Source: Methylomonas montana (lineage in GTDB: Bacteria > Pseudomonadota > Gammaproteobacteria > Methylococcales > Methylomonadaceae). Taken from it: a stretch of 64,000 bases of DNA. The notes under the pieces are model-generated. The model had not been told where the DNA came from, searched no databases, and saw nothing but the letters and a program-made list of their open reading frames with translations. The stretch is taken from positions 744,001-808,000 of the forward strand of contig NZ_CP129884.1 in NCBI RefSeq assembly GCF_030490285.1, in the 5' to 3' direction. The translations under genes were made by a program, and so were the position numbers. Positions 27,406 to 37,204 of the stretch are shown here, in pieces. Positions within the stretch are counted from its first letter, which is position 1, and each line of letters begins with the position of its first letter.

Positions 27406-27860
27406 TTACTGTCATACAAGAGATACTAAAAATCTGTGACCGTCATGCTGATAGACTGCGTTGGGCGGTGAGTCAACTGCAATGCCATGCGCCATTTGAC
27501 GAACAAGGTTTAAGTCGTTTGACCGATACTGAGATTGCCGTCTTGGATCAGTTTTCTGTGCGATTTGGGAAATTGCAGGATGCAATGGGCGCCAAGCTTT
27601 TTCCGGCTGTGTTAGAACTTACAAAAGAACCGGGTGAGTTGAAAGCTTTTATTGATAAGTTGAATCGCCTTGAAAAAATTGGTGCGATTCCATCGGCAGA
27701 TGATTGGTTGCTGCTGCGTGAAGTCAGAAACACCTTTGCACACGATTACCCGGATGATCCTGAACTCAAAGCAGAAGTCATCAACAAAGCTCTTAATCTA
27801 ACCGCATCTCTTCTTGATGTGTTGGATGCGGTAAAACGTTTCGTCCAACCTTATTTGTAG
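27402..27860 (+). CDS. hepT: HepT-type HEPN toxin
   Basis: HepT is a HEPN-fold toxin, usually an RNase. The 152-residue, all-helical protein has the exact R-x4-H-x-Y motif: R109-NTFA-H114-D-Y116 within EVRNTFAHDY. In characterised pairs this Tyr is the AMP acceptor for MntA. It is translationally coupled to the upstream antitoxin gene. The first gene pair after ssrA, it may stabilise the island. Confidence 0.85.
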   Translation: MITVIQEILKICDRHADRLRWAVSQLQCHAPFDEQGLSRLTDTEIAVLDQFSVRFGKLQDAMGAKLFPAVLELTKEPGELKAFIDKLNRLEKIGAIPSADDWLLLREVRNTFAHDYPDDPELKAEVINKALNLTASLLDVLDAVKRFVQPYL

Positions 27861-27915
27861 TGATTGGTAAACACCGATAAATCCCACTAGACTCCAGAAT
27901 CAATTTAAAAACCTC

Positions 27916-29760
27916 ATGCCCATGGTCAATGACGACGAACAACAGTTTTTAAACAACCTCGATAAAAAACTCTGGACCAGCGCCGACAAGTTACGCGCCA
28001 CCCTGGATGCCTCGCAATACAAACATACCGTACTCGGCTTGATCTTTTTAAAATACGTCAGCGACTCGTTTGATATTCGGCGTCAAGAGCTTACCGGCCA
28101 ATTTAAAAATCCGTATCACGAATACTACTTAGACCCTGCTGATTTTGGCGGTGCGGACAGCGCCGACTATCAAGCGGAAATCAACACCGAACTGGAACAA
28201 CGCGACTACTACGCCGAAACCAACGTATTTTGGGTGCCGAAAGTGGCGCGTTGGGAGTTTTTGCAAAACCAAAACAAGGTGGTCATTAACGGCGTGATTT
28301 GGCTCAATAAAGCCGGTGAGGTGCTTACCCAAGCACCGGAAGACGAAACCGAAAAACGCCTATGCACCCGTATTAGCTCCGTCGGGCAATTGATCGACCA
28401 TGCGCTGGAAGCCATCGAACAAGACAACGCCAAACTCAAAGGCATCCTCAACAAACGCTATACCAGCCTGCAAATCGACCCCGCCAAACTGGGCGAGCTG
28501 ATTGATTTAATCGCCACCATCCCGTTTAAACACGCCAGCCTCAGCAGCAAAGACATCCTCGGCCATGTTTACGAATACTTTCTCGGCCAATTTGCCTTAG
28601 CCGAAGGCAAAAAAGGCGGGCAGTTTTACACGCCCAAATCCATCGTCAGCCTGATTGTGCAAATGCTGGAACCCTTTAAAGGCCGCGTCTACGACCCAGC
28701 AATGGGCAGCGGCGGTTTTTTTGTGCAATCGGAAAACTTTATCCGCGAGCATCAAGGCCGCATTGGCGATGTGTCGATTTACGGCCAAGAATACAACCAC
28801 ACCACTTGGCAACTGGCCGCCATGAACATGGTGATTCGCGGCATTGACTTTAACTTTGGCAAAGAACCTGCCAACACCTACACCAACGACCAACACCCCG
28901 ATTTACGCGCCGACTTTGTGATGGCCAATCCGCCGTTCAACATGCGCGAGTGGGATACCGGCGTCAGTGACGACGATCCGCGCTGGGTGTACGGCAAACC
29001 GCCCAGCGGCAACGCCAACTTTGCCTGGCTGCAACACATGCTGTATCACCTCGCGCCCAACGGCAGTATGGGTTTGTTGCTCGCCAACGGCTCCATGAGC
29101 TCCAACACCAACAACGAAGGTGAAATCCGCAAAGCGCTGATCGACAACGACTTGGTGGAATGCATGGTCGCCTTGCCCGGCCAATTGTTCACCAATACCC
29201 AAATCCCCGCCTGCATCTGGTTTTTAACTAAAAACAAAGGCCAACGCACATCGGCTAGCGGCAGGACATTACGGGATCGCAAAGGCGAAATTTTGTTTAT
29301 CGACGCCCGCAATCTGGGCTACATGAAAGACCGTGTATTGCGCGACTTTAGCCAAGCCGATTTAAACAAAGTCACCGAGACCTTTCATTGTTGGCAAACC
29401 GTAGGTTGGGCTGACGACTGCATGGATGCAGGAGGTAGGGCAATGCGGGGAGCAATTGCCGAGCAACGCGATGCCCAACAAGCCCAAGTGGCCGAATCTG
29501 TTGGGGTTCCTAACGTCACCCCAACCTACGCCGACATTCCTGCCTTTTGTAAATCCGCCACCCTGGCCGAAATCCAAAAACACGATTACGTGCTGACCCC
29601 CGGTCGTTATGTCGGCGCGGCGGATGCCGTGGAAGATGGCGAAGTGTTTGCCGAGAAAATGGCACGATTGACGACACAGCTTAAAAGCCAGTTTGAACAA
29701 GGCGATAAGCTAGAAGCGGAAATTAAAAAGAACTTGGCGGGGTTGGGTTATGAGTTCTGA
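27916..29760 (+). CDS. hsdM: Type I restriction-modification system methyltransferase subunit
   Basis: HsdM makes N6-methyladenine in the target DNA together with HsdS. The 614-residue protein has the helical HsdM N-terminal domain (LWTSADKLRATLDASQYKH), the SAM-binding motif DPAMGSGG (about 260-267) and the catalytic NPPF (338-341). The C-terminus is helical. Two ATGs (27916 and 27922) are possible. The last 11 bases overlap hsdS. Confidence 0.95.
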   Translation: MPMVNDDEQQFLNNLDKKLWTSADKLRATLDASQYKHTVLGLIFLKYVSDSFDIRRQELTGQFKNPYHEYYLDPADFGGADSADYQAEINTELEQRDYYAETNVFWVPKVARWEFLQNQNKVVINGVIWLNKAGEVLTQAPEDETEKRLCTRISSVGQLIDHALEAIEQDNAKLKGILNKRYTSLQIDPAKLGELIDLIATIPFKHASLSSKDILGHVYEYFLGQFALAEGKKGGQFYTPKSIVSLIVQMLEPFKGRVYDPAMGSGGFFVQSENFIREHQGRIGDVSIYGQEYNHTTWQLAAMNMVIRGIDFNFGKEPANTYTNDQHPDLRADFVMANPPFNMREWDTGVSDDDPRWVYGKPPSGNANFAWLQHMLYHLAPNGSMGLLLANGSMSSNTNNEGEIRKALIDNDLVECMVALPGQLFTNTQIPACIWFLTKNKGQRTSASGRTLRDRKGEILFIDARNLGYMKDRVLRDFSQADLNKVTETFHCWQTVGWADDCMDAGGRAMRGAIAEQRDAQQAQVAESVGVPNVTPTYADIPAFCKSATLAEIQKHDYVLTPGRYVGAADAVEDGEVFAEKMARLTTQLKSQFEQGDKLEAEIKKNLAGLGYEF

Positions 29761-31117
29761 TGTGCGATTGCTAAAGCTCTCGGATATTTGCACAGATGTT
29801 TCTTATGGTTATACAGAAAGCGCAATCGACGAGGCGGTTGGCCCAAAGTTTTTGAGAATTACTGATATACAGGGCGGGGAAGTAAATTGGAAAAATGTGC
29901 CGTACTGTTCGATTGATGAAGAAAAAGTTGCCAAGTATTTATTGGAACATGGAGATATAGTTGTTGCTCGTACAGGGAATAGTACAGGCGAAAATTACGC
30001 ATATAAAGGGAATGAACAAACAGTATTTGCTTCGTACTTAATTAGATTTCGTATCGATAGACTAAAGGCGAACCCATTTTTTATTTGGTATCAAATGCGA
30101 TCGCGGCGTTGGTGGGATTTTGTTGAAAGCTCGAAAAGCGGCTCGGCTCAGGCAGGTGCAAATGCAAAAGTTCTTGGTGCATTTGAAGTTAACTTGCCTT
30201 CATTGTCATTACAAAATGAAATTGTTCGTTTCTTGGAGAGCATTGACAACAAAATCCAACTCAATCGCCAAACCAACCAAACCCTGGAACAAATCGCCCA
30301 AGCCCTATTTAAAAGCTGGTTTGTCGATTTTGAGCCTGTTAAAGCCAAAATGGTTGCCAAACAAGCAGGCGTAAATGCCGAGCAAATCGAACACGCCGCC
30401 CTATGCGCCATCAGCGGCAAAACCCCGGAACAACTCGCCCAACTCGACCCGCAAACCCTACAACAACTCAAAACCACCGCCGCCTTATTTCCCGATGCCT
30501 TGGTAGATTCTGAGTTGGGGGAAATACCGGAAGGGTGGGAAATTACAGTATTAGGTGAATTGTTAGAGTTCAATCCTAAGCGCACACTTAAATCTGGTAC
30601 GTTAGCGCCTTATCTTGATATGAAAAATGTTCCTACTCAAGGGCACTTGGCTGATGAAGTTTTGTTACGGGAAATGGCAAGCGGAACAAAATTTATCAAC
30701 GGAGATACATTGCTGGCTCGAATCACTCCTTGTCTGGAAAATGGTAAGACTGCATACGTGGATTTTTTAGAAAAAGAGCAGGTCGGTTGGGGGTCAACTG
30801 AGTATATTGTCATGCGACCAAAAAACGGTAGGCCGACTTCGCTAGGTTATATGATTGCTCGGTTGGATTCATTTAGAGCAAAAGCAATTCAAACTATGAC
30901 AGGTACTAGTGGTCGTCAACGTGCTAGTTCTCAGGCACTAGCGGAACAAGCATGGGTCGATTATCCCATCGAACTATTAAACATTTACGATCTTGTAGCA
31001 GGTCGTTATTTGGATAAAGCCAAAATTAATGGGGACGAAAATAAAGTATTGTCTGAGCTCAGAGACTCTCTACTCCCCAAACTCCTCTCCGGCGAAATCA
31101 AGCTGAGTAATTTTTAA
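29750..31117 (+). CDS. hsdS: Type I restriction-modification specificity subunit
   Basis: HsdS recognises the bipartite DNA target. The 455-residue protein has two target recognition domains (about 5-150 and 265-400), with the conserved helical spacer IDNKIQLNRQTNQTLEQIAQALFKSWFVDFEPVKAKM between them and a LLPKLLSGEI end helix. The recognition domains are visibly more AT-rich than the spacer and hsdM, fitting domain exchange between systems. Target bases cannot be read from the sequence. Confidence 0.93.
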   Translation: MSSDVRLLKLSDICTDVSYGYTESAIDEAVGPKFLRITDIQGGEVNWKNVPYCSIDEEKVAKYLLEHGDIVVARTGNSTGENYAYKGNEQTVFASYLIRFRIDRLKANPFFIWYQMRSRRWWDFVESSKSGSAQAGANAKVLGAFEVNLPSLSLQNEIVRFLESIDNKIQLNRQTNQTLEQIAQALFKSWFVDFEPVKAKMVAKQAGVNAEQIEHAALCAISGKTPEQLAQLDPQTLQQLKTTAALFPDALVDSELGEIPEGWEITVLGELLEFNPKRTLKSGTLAPYLDMKNVPTQGHLADEVLLREMASGTKFINGDTLLARITPCLENGKTAYVDFLEKEQVGWGSTEYIVMRPKNGRPTSLGYMIARLDSFRAKAIQTMTGTSGRQRASSQALAEQAWVDYPIELLNIYDLVAGRYLDKAKINGDENKVLSELRDSLLPKLLSGEIKLSNF

Positions 31118-31146
31118 TTATTCAAATTTAGTTTGTTTTCATTCCC

Positions 31147-31284
31147 CCCTCACCCAACCCTCTCCCGCGAGGAGAGGGAGCTTTTACAACAGCCTCCGCA
31201 GGGAGAGGGGGCTTTTACGACACTCTCCGAAAGAAGGGGAAGGGGATTTTTCCCTCTCCCTCTGGGAGAGGGTTAGGGTGAGGG
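31147..31284. repeat. MITE-like inverted-repeat element between hsdS and hipB
   Basis: The left end CCCTCACCCAACCCTCTCCC (31147-31166) is the near-perfect inverse of the right end 31264-31284 (GGGAGAGGG-TTAGGGTGAGGG). Between them are further GAGAGGG/CCCTCTCC tracts. The 138-bp element has no coding capacity and resembles non-autonomous palindromic elements common in intergenic DNA of proteobacteria. Confidence 0.75.
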
Positions 31285-31330
31285 AATTTATTGATGGATA
31301 CAGTGATGTCTATTTTCTGCTTGTATCGCC

Positions 31331-31353
31331 TATAATGGATACCATTGTATCCA
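31331..31353 (+). promoter_or_regulatory. Promoter -10 box overlapped by a HipB-type operator
   Basis: A perfect TATAAT (31331-31336) runs into the inverted repeat TGGATAC-CATT-GTATCCA (31336-31353); a further GGATAC lies at 31296-31301. GGATAC/GTATCC half-sites resemble the TATCC-type operator of E. coli hipBA. HipB binding here would block the promoter. No convincing -35 box is seen. Confidence 0.65.
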
Positions 31354-31368
31354 TGTGACTGATTAATC

Positions 31369-31662
31369 ATGCGTCGATTTTTATTGCTGGATGAGGCGGA
31401 AGTGCAACAGGCGTTTGCTGCCCATCTGCGTGGCCTGCGTGAACAGGCAAAATTGTCGAGAGAAGCGCTGGCGGAGCGTAGCAGTGTGCCTGCCGCGACC
31501 ATCAAAAAGTTTGAACGCACGGGGCAGATCGCTTTTCGGCAACTGCTGCTGCTTTGGCAAAGCCTGGATGATTTACAACGCTTGTATGCCTTGACTCAGC
31601 CCGCAAGCAAGGGCGCGGCGCTGCCCAGCTCGATTGATGAGGTGCTGAAAGATGAATTTTAA
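31369..31662 (+). CDS. hipB: HipB-like XRE-family antitoxin/regulator
   Basis: The 97-residue protein has a single XRE-type helix-turn-helix (AAHLRGLREQAKLSREALAERSSVPAATIKKFERTG split over about residues 17-50) that would bind the operator just upstream and neutralise HipA. Its last 11 bases overlap hipA. No clear Shine-Dalgarno sequence precedes the ATG, 26 nt after the predicted transcription start. Confidence 0.85.
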   Translation: MRRFLLLDEAEVQQAFAAHLRGLREQAKLSREALAERSSVPAATIKKFERTGQIAFRQLLLLWQSLDDLQRLYALTQPASKGAALPSSIDEVLKDEF

Positions 31663-32944
31663 GCCCATCCAAAAGCTAACCGTGAGTCGCACGTTGTCAA
31701 CCGGCGATTCGGTAGCGGTGGGGGTGCTGGCGCAAAATCGCCAGGGGGTGTTTTTTCAATACGATGCAATTTACCTTGAGCGCTACGGTAACGTGTCGCC
31801 GTTTACTTTAAAGCCGAGCACGGAACTACAGCGGGCGCCCGCTGCGCCGCACCAAGGTATTCACGGGGTGTTTGCCGATTGCCTGCCCGATGGTTGGGGG
31901 CTGCTGTTACAAGATCGGGTGTTTCGTCAGCACGGTATTTTGGCGGCGCAAGTGACCGCGATGGACCGGCTGGCGTTTGTGGGGCATAACGGCATGGGGG
32001 CGCTGAGTTTTGAGCCGGTAGCGGATTGGCTGCCAGACATGAGCGAGGCGATTGATTTGGCACGCTTGGGTCTTGAGGCGCAGGCACTGTTCGAGGGTGA
32101 AACGGAGCAAGTGCTGGCCGATTTGGTGGCGGTAGGCAGTTCGGGTGGAGCCAGGCCCAAGGCGCAATTGTTTATGTCGCCGGATCAGCCGCAGCACTGG
32201 CGGACGCGGGCACAGCCGGGCGATGAGGCGTGGTTGGTGAAGTTCACTTCGCAAAATCTGCCTTTGGGGCACGAAGAGGGTTTATGCGAAGCGGCGTATT
32301 TGCAGTTGGCGCAGCGGGCGAGCCTTGAGCCGCCCGAATGGCAGTTATTGCATGTGCCTACCCGCAATGGCCGCCGTTCCTGGTTGGCGGTAAAACGCTT
32401 TGATTGGCTGGGGCGTGCCGGGCATATGGCCGGGCGCTATCATTTGCACAGTGCCTGTGGCTTGTTGGATGCCGATTTTCGTACCCCCAGTCTGGATTAT
32501 GCCGATTTGATTAAGGCCAGCCGACAGCTGTGCAAATCGCCTGCCGTGGGGCAACGGCAATTTCGGCGGGCGTTGTTTAATTTGTTTGCCTGTAATCAGG
32601 ACGATCACAGTAAAAACTGGGCATTTTTGCAGGATGACAGCGGCGCTTGGCGCTTGGCGCCGTTTTATGATGTGACGTTTAGTCCGCATCCTTACGCCGA
32701 ACATGCCACGTCATTTGCGGGTTACGGAAAAAACCCACCTCTTAAAGCCATGCAGGCGCTGGCTCGCCATGCCGGATTTGCCAACTGGAAACTGGCGCAG
32801 CAAGCCATTGCGGAAGTCGTCGATGTCGTTGCCGGCTTTGCTGACGTTGCCAGAGAGCTGGAGGTTAACACGGAAACGATAACGCTGATTACGCAGCAAT
32901 TAAACGCGGTTTGGCAAGCCAATAAGGCTTTGCTTGCCTCTTGA
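31652..32944 (+). CDS. hipA: HipA-like serine/threonine kinase toxin
   Basis: HipA toxins phosphorylate translation factors, in E. coli glutamyl-tRNA synthetase, and induce dormancy. The 430-residue protein keeps the kinase core: Gly-rich loop GSSGGARPKA (about 161-170), catalytic loop CNQDDHSKNW (about 314-323) and the metal-binding FYDVTFSP. The N-terminal HipA_N part (DSVAVGVLAQNRQGVFFQYD) is present. The gene is intact and lies between hsdS and hsdR in the same orientation; its stop is 25 nt before the hsdR start. Confidence 0.9.
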   Translation: MNFKPIQKLTVSRTLSTGDSVAVGVLAQNRQGVFFQYDAIYLERYGNVSPFTLKPSTELQRAPAAPHQGIHGVFADCLPDGWGLLLQDRVFRQHGILAAQVTAMDRLAFVGHNGMGALSFEPVADWLPDMSEAIDLARLGLEAQALFEGETEQVLADLVAVGSSGGARPKAQLFMSPDQPQHWRTRAQPGDEAWLVKFTSQNLPLGHEEGLCEAAYLQLAQRASLEPPEWQLLHVPTRNGRRSWLAVKRFDWLGRAGHMAGRYHLHSACGLLDADFRTPSLDYADLIKASRQLCKSPAVGQRQFRRALFNLFACNQDDHSKNWAFLQDDSGAWRLAPFYDVTFSPHPYAEHATSFAGYGKNPPLKAMQALARHAGFANWKLAQQAIAEVVDVVAGFADVARELEVNTETITLITQQLNAVWQANKALLAS

Positions 32945-32969
32945 AACTGACACGCTCTAAGGACAGCAC

Positions 32970-35900
32970 ATGATCTCGGAAGACCAACTGGAACAACTCT
33001 GCCTCGACTGGTTTAGGAACATTGGCTATGACTACATCAATGGTTATGACATTGCGCCTGATGGCGAATATCCTGAGCGTGTCGATTATCGCCAAGTAGT
33101 GCTATTTGACCGTTTACTCAGCCAGCTGCAAAAAATCAACCCGCATATTCCGCTCGACGTACTAGAGCGTGTATCACAGCAAATCGCCAAGCCGGAATCT
33201 CCGGTTTTAATCAAAAGCAACCATGTGTTTCATCGCTTGTTATTAGAAGGCGTGAAGGTTGATTTTAAAATCGACGGCGAAGAGAAAACCGATTATGTGG
33301 CCTTGCTGGATTTTGCTATGGTCAGCAATAACCAGTTCTTGGTGGTGAATCAATACACGATTGCTGGCAGCAAAGGCCATCGTCGCCCGGATGTGTTGGT
33401 GTTTGTGAATGGCTTGCCGTTGGCTGTGTTGGAGCTGAAAAATCCGGTTGATCAAAATGCCGATATTTGGGCGGCTTATCAGCAGTTGCAAACTTATAAG
33501 GATGAAATCAGCGATTTATTCATCTTTAACGCGGCATTGGTAGTCAGTGATGGTTTGCATGCGCGGGTGGGTTCGCTCACCGCTAATAAAGAACGCTTTT
33601 TGCCGTGGCGCACGGTGGCCAATGAAGACGATAAGCCGCTGTTTGAATACCGTCTGGAAACCTTGGTGAAGGGCTTTTTTCAGCCGGCATTGTTTTTAGA
33701 TTATCTGCATTACTTTATTTTGTTTGAGCAGGACGACGGCCAGCTGATTAAAAAGATTGCCGGGTACCATCAGTTTCATGCAGTGCGGGAAGCGGTGAAA
33801 GCCACGGTGATCGCTGCGCAACAGATAGACGACCGTTCTGCCGAACCCCGCGCCGATTACGCGCAGCGGGTGGTGCCGGGATCGGGTAAGGCGGGGGTGG
33901 TGTGGCATACCCAGGGTTCGGGCAAGTCGATTTCGATGGTGTGTTACGCCAGCAAGTTATTGGCGCAGCCGGAAATGAATAATCCCACCATCGTGGTGGT
34001 GACCGATAGAAACGATCTGGACGGTCAGCTGTTTAATACCTTTAGCATGGCGGTGGAAACCCTGAAACAAACCCCGGTGCAGGCCGGTGATCGCGACGAT
34101 TTGCGCGAGATGCTGGCGGCGCGGCAAGCGGGCGGGATTATTTTTACCACCATCCAAAAATTTGCGTTGCTGGCCGATGAAACCAGTCATCCGGTATTAA
34201 GCAATCGCCATAATATCGTGGTGATTAGCGATGAAGCGCACCGCAGCCAGTATGGCGATAAAGCCAAGTTAAATGCCAAAACCGGGCAATATAGCTTTGG
34301 TTATTCCAAGCATTTGCGCGATGCCTTGCCCAGCGCCAGTTTTATTGGCTTTACCGGCACGCCGATTGCCGCGCAGGATAAAGATACGCGGGCGGTGTTT
34401 GGCGATTATGTCTCTATCTACGATATTCAGGATGCGGTGGATGACGGCGCGACGGTGCCGATTTATTATGAATCGCGCTTGGCTAAGCTGGATATAAACA
34501 CGGCAGACATCGAAGCCTTGAATGCGGAAGTGGACGAGGTCATTGAAGACGAAGAAGACATCGCCAGCCGCGAAAGCACCAAATCACAATGGGCGGCCTT
34601 GGAAAAGCTGGTGGGCAGTGCGCCGCGTGTGGCGCAAGTCGCTAACGATTTGGTCAGCCATTTTGAAACCCGCATTGCCAGCATGCCGGGCAAAGCCATG
34701 ATCGTGTGCATGAGCCGCGATATTTGTGTGGAGCTGTACAACGCCATTGTGGCGCTTAAGCCTGAATGGCACGATGCCGACCCCAACAAAGGCGCGATTA
34801 AAATTGTGATGACCGGCTCGGCCTCTGACCATGCCAAGCTTCAGCCGCATATTTATAGCAAGACCACTAAAAAGCTGTTTGAAAAACGCTTTAAAGACAT
34901 TAACGATCCGCTGCAATTGGTGATTGTGCGCGATATGTGGCTGACGGGTTTTGATGCGCCTTGTTGCCATACCATGTATATCGACAAGCCAATGAAAGGC
35001 CATAACCTGATGCAGGCCATTGCGCGAGTGAATCGGGTATTTAAAGATAAGCCCGGCGGCTTGGTGGTGGATTATATCGGCATTGCCAGCGAGCTGAAGC
35101 AGGCGCTGAAAACCTATACCGATTCCAAAGGCAAAGGCGCGCCCACGCTGGATACGCACGAGGCGTATGCGGTGCTGTTGGAAAAAATGGATATTGTGCA
35201 TGGCATGATGCAGGGCTTTGATTACAGCGCGTTTGAAACCAAGGCTTTGCAGTTATTGCCGGGCGCAATGAATCATATTTTAAGTTTGCAAGGCCGCAGT
35301 GGTGAGTTGGACGGCAAAAAGCGCTTTTTAGACGTGATGACGGCGCTGAACAGTGCTTACACCTTATGTTCTACCTTGGATGAAGCCGAACCGCTGAAAA
35401 AAGAAATTGCGTTTTTAGGGGCAGTGAAAAGTGCGATTAGCAAATTTACCTCGGTGGATAAGCGCCGCACCGATGAGGAGAAAAACTCTGCCCTGAAACA
35501 GATTATTGATAACGCCATTGTTGCCAATGGCGTAGACGATATTTTTAGTTTGGTGGGCTTGGATAAACCCAATATTGGCTTGCTCTCGCCTGAGTTTATG
35601 GATGATGTGGCGCGGCTGAAAGAGAAAAATCTGGCGGTGGATTTATTAGAGCGTTTGCTGCGCGATGAAGTGAAAGCGCGCATGAAAACCGATGTGGTGT
35701 CGGAGAAAAAATATTCTGAGCGTATTCTGGAATCTTTGCGCAAATACCACAACCGCGCCATCGAAACCGCTCAGGTGATTGAAGAGCTAATTGCCATTGC
35801 CAAAGACATGCAGGCGGATTTGGCGCAAGCGGAAAAACTGGGTTTAAATCCGGACGAAATCGCCTTTTATCGAGCGTTAATTCAGAATGAGTCTGCGGTG

Positions 35901-36131
35901 CGTGAATTGGGGGATAACAATCTGCGTGAGCTTGCTAAAGAGATTACCGAGCAATTGCGTAAAAGCACCACTGTTGATTGGGCAAAGCGGGATAGTGTGC
36001 GGGCGAGGTTGGGTAATCTAGTCAGGCGCGCACTGCGTAAATGGAAGTATCCACCCGATAAAGCTGATGAAGCTGTAGAACTGTGTTTAAAACAAGCTGA
36101 GGTGCTGAGTGAGGCTTGGAGTGCGGGCTAA
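32970..36131 (+). CDS. hsdR: Type I restriction endonuclease/translocase subunit
   Basis: HsdR cuts unmethylated DNA after ATP-driven translocation. The 1053-residue protein has an N-terminal PD-(D/E)xK nuclease ([19 protein letters not shown]), Walker A HTQGSGKS (about 312-319), the DEAH box in [11 protein letters not shown] (about 419-429), FTGTPI, and the second RecA motifs ([17 protein letters not shown]). The long C-terminal helical region docks on HsdM. The gene appears intact, so the system is probably active. Confidence 0.95.
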   Translation: MISEDQLEQLCLDWFRNIGYDYINGYDIAPDGEYPERVDYRQVVLFDRLLSQLQKINPHIPLDVLERVSQQIAKPESPVLIKSNHVFHRLLLEGVKVDFKIDGEEKTDYVALLDFAMVSNNQFLVVNQYTIAGSKGHRRPDVLVFVNGLPLAVLELKNPVDQNADIWAAYQQLQTYKDEISDLFIFNAALVVSDGLHARVGSLTANKERFLPWRTVANEDDKPLFEYRLETLVKGFFQPALFLDYLHYFILFEQDDGQLIKKIAGYHQFHAVREAVKATVIAAQQIDDRSAEPRADYAQRVVPGSGKAGVVWHTQGSGKSISMVCYASKLLAQPEMNNPTIVVVTDRNDLDGQLFNTFSMAVETLKQTPVQAGDRDDLREMLAARQAGGIIFTTIQKFALLADETSHPVLSNRHNIVVISDEAHRSQYGDKAKLNAKTGQYSFGYSKHLRDALPSASFIGFTGTPIAAQDKDTRAVFGDYVSIYDIQDAVDDGATVPIYYESRLAKLDINTADIEALNAEVDEVIEDEEDIASRESTKSQWAALEKLVGSAPRVAQVANDLVSHFETRIASMPGKAMIVCMSRDICVELYNAIVALKPEWHDADPNKGAIKIVMTGSASDHAKLQPHIYSKTTKKLFEKRFKDINDPLQLVIVRDMWLTGFDAPCCHTMYIDKPMKGHNLMQAIARVNRVFKDKPGGLVVDYIGIASELKQALKTYTDSKGKGAPTLDTHEAYAVLLEKMDIVHGMMQGFDYSAFETKALQLLPGAMNHILSLQGRSGELDGKKRFLDVMTALNSAYTLCSTLDEAEPLKKEIAFLGAVKSAISKFTSVDKRRTDEEKNSALKQIIDNAIVANGVDDIFSLVGLDKPNIGLLSPEFMDDVARLKEKNLAVDLLERLLRDEVKARMKTDVVSEKKYSERILESLRKYHNRAIETAQVIEELIAIAKDMQADLAQAEKLGLNPDEIAFYRALIQNESAVRELGDNNLRELAKEITEQLRKSTTVDWAKRDSVRARLGNLVRRALRKWKYPPDKADEAVELCLKQAEVLSEAWSAG

Positions 36132-36251
36132 TGAGACACCGAATGTGCCTTGGCTTTATGATTTAGTAACATCTAAATATATTAATGACTTAAATTTAGA
36201 TTTGTATCAAATAGATAACGTATTAGTTAAGCTTCCCCACCCCAAATACCA

Positions 36252-36280
36252 AACCCCAGCCGGTTCCGATTGGGGTTTTT
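36252..36280 (+). terminator. Terminator downstream of hsdR
   Basis: AACCCCA (36252-36258) and TGGGGTT (36271-36277) form a stem followed by TTT. It lies 120 nt after the hsdR stop. Confidence 0.7.
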
Positions 36281-36378
36281 ATTGCCGGAAGGTTTGTGGA
36301 CTTGTTGGAAAAACTTGCAACCAAGCGGTAGGCTGAGAGAAAGTATAGTTTCTCCGATCAAACTCTAAAGGTATTGAA

Positions 36379-36894
36379 ATGAAATTCCAGATAGTTGCGG
36401 CTACTTTTTTTATCACATCCACTCTGACTTCAGGTGCGTCTTGGGCAGAAAGCATATGTTATGACGTAGTAGAAAGTTCTACTTCCACAACCAATATCAC
36501 GTCTACTTTACAGACGGGACAAATCAAACTCAAATTAGTGAGGGCCGGTACATCCGATGTCGTTTTTAATAAAACCGGTACGCTTGTCGGCGTCATCACC
36601 GGTACCTTACCGGATGGTCGGCCAATTTTGACTCATACTGCTAAATTCAGCGAGGGCTTCAGCTATACCACCCAAGGCGATGTTGCAACGCCAATGGGTG
36701 ATCCTACTCAGTGTTCTTTCGCCGCAATCGAATTCATAAGCCATATTGCAAGAGGAACAAAGCTATTTGACAATCTTCAGCCTTACTTTGATGAAACTGT
36801 TTATAACGGAGTCGTTGCTACCGGAGAAATTAGCAACTGTCCCGACCTTAATCGGAACACTTTCAGTTTAGCGGGAAGGCTTTGTAAGCCTTAA
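36379..36894 (+). CDS. Secreted hypothetical protein
   Basis: The 171-residue protein has a Sec signal peptide (cleavage likely after SGASWA) and a mature part with four cysteines (the CYDVVES start, QCSF, NCPD and LCKP), predicted mostly beta. CTAAAGGTATTGAA precedes the ATG. No known domain is recognised. It lies alone between hsdR and the large helicase gene, so its relation to either is unclear. Confidence 0.75.
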   Translation: MKFQIVAATFFITSTLTSGASWAESICYDVVESSTSTTNITSTLQTGQIKLKLVRAGTSDVVFNKTGTLVGVITGTLPDGRPILTHTAKFSEGFSYTTQGDVATPMGDPTQCSFAAIEFISHIARGTKLFDNLQPYFDETVYNGVVATGEISNCPDLNRNTFSLAGRLCKP

Positions 36895-37204
36895 TCCATC
36901 AGCCATTTTCAATGCAAAACAGCGAGTTTGTTGCTAAAGACAAATACAAGTTCGACTAATTTTGTTTGAGTGTTGTCGCGGTTGAATGAACTCACCTGAT
37001 GCGTATTTTTTGCTTGGAACCTTTGAACATAGTTCAGAACGTTCAACTATAGCGCTTGTTTGAACGGCGATCTGAGCATTAAATACAAAGTCACGGCACT
37101 GCAATCCGACATTGATCGGCCGTTTGACGGGATTAGGCCTAATAGCGCTAAGCAATTTCAATCGTCGCTAACCTGAACATTTAAGTGCATTCCTTTCCAA
37201 GCTA
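36895..37204. other. Gene-free stretch before the large helicase gene
   Basis: The 310-nt gap holds only a weak 75-codon minus-strand frame (36934-37161) with no ribosome site or recognisable domain. No Shine-Dalgarno sequence and no clear promoter is seen before the helicase ATG. Confidence 0.5.

Noticed and set aside
26905-36275. Possible attachment-site pair between the ssrA 3' end and the CCCCACC-rich DNA after hsdR
   Set aside because: The two stretches share only C-rich similarity with no exact repeat of useful length.
36109-36336. 75-codon frame overlapping the 3' end of hsdR
   Set aside because: It lacks a recognisable domain or ribosome site and runs through the terminator hairpin at 36252-36280.
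36934-37161. 75-codon minus-strand frame before the large helicase gene
   Set aside because: No known domain, no ribosome site and an odd composition. It could be part of a dispersed intergenic repeat, but I cannot show that.
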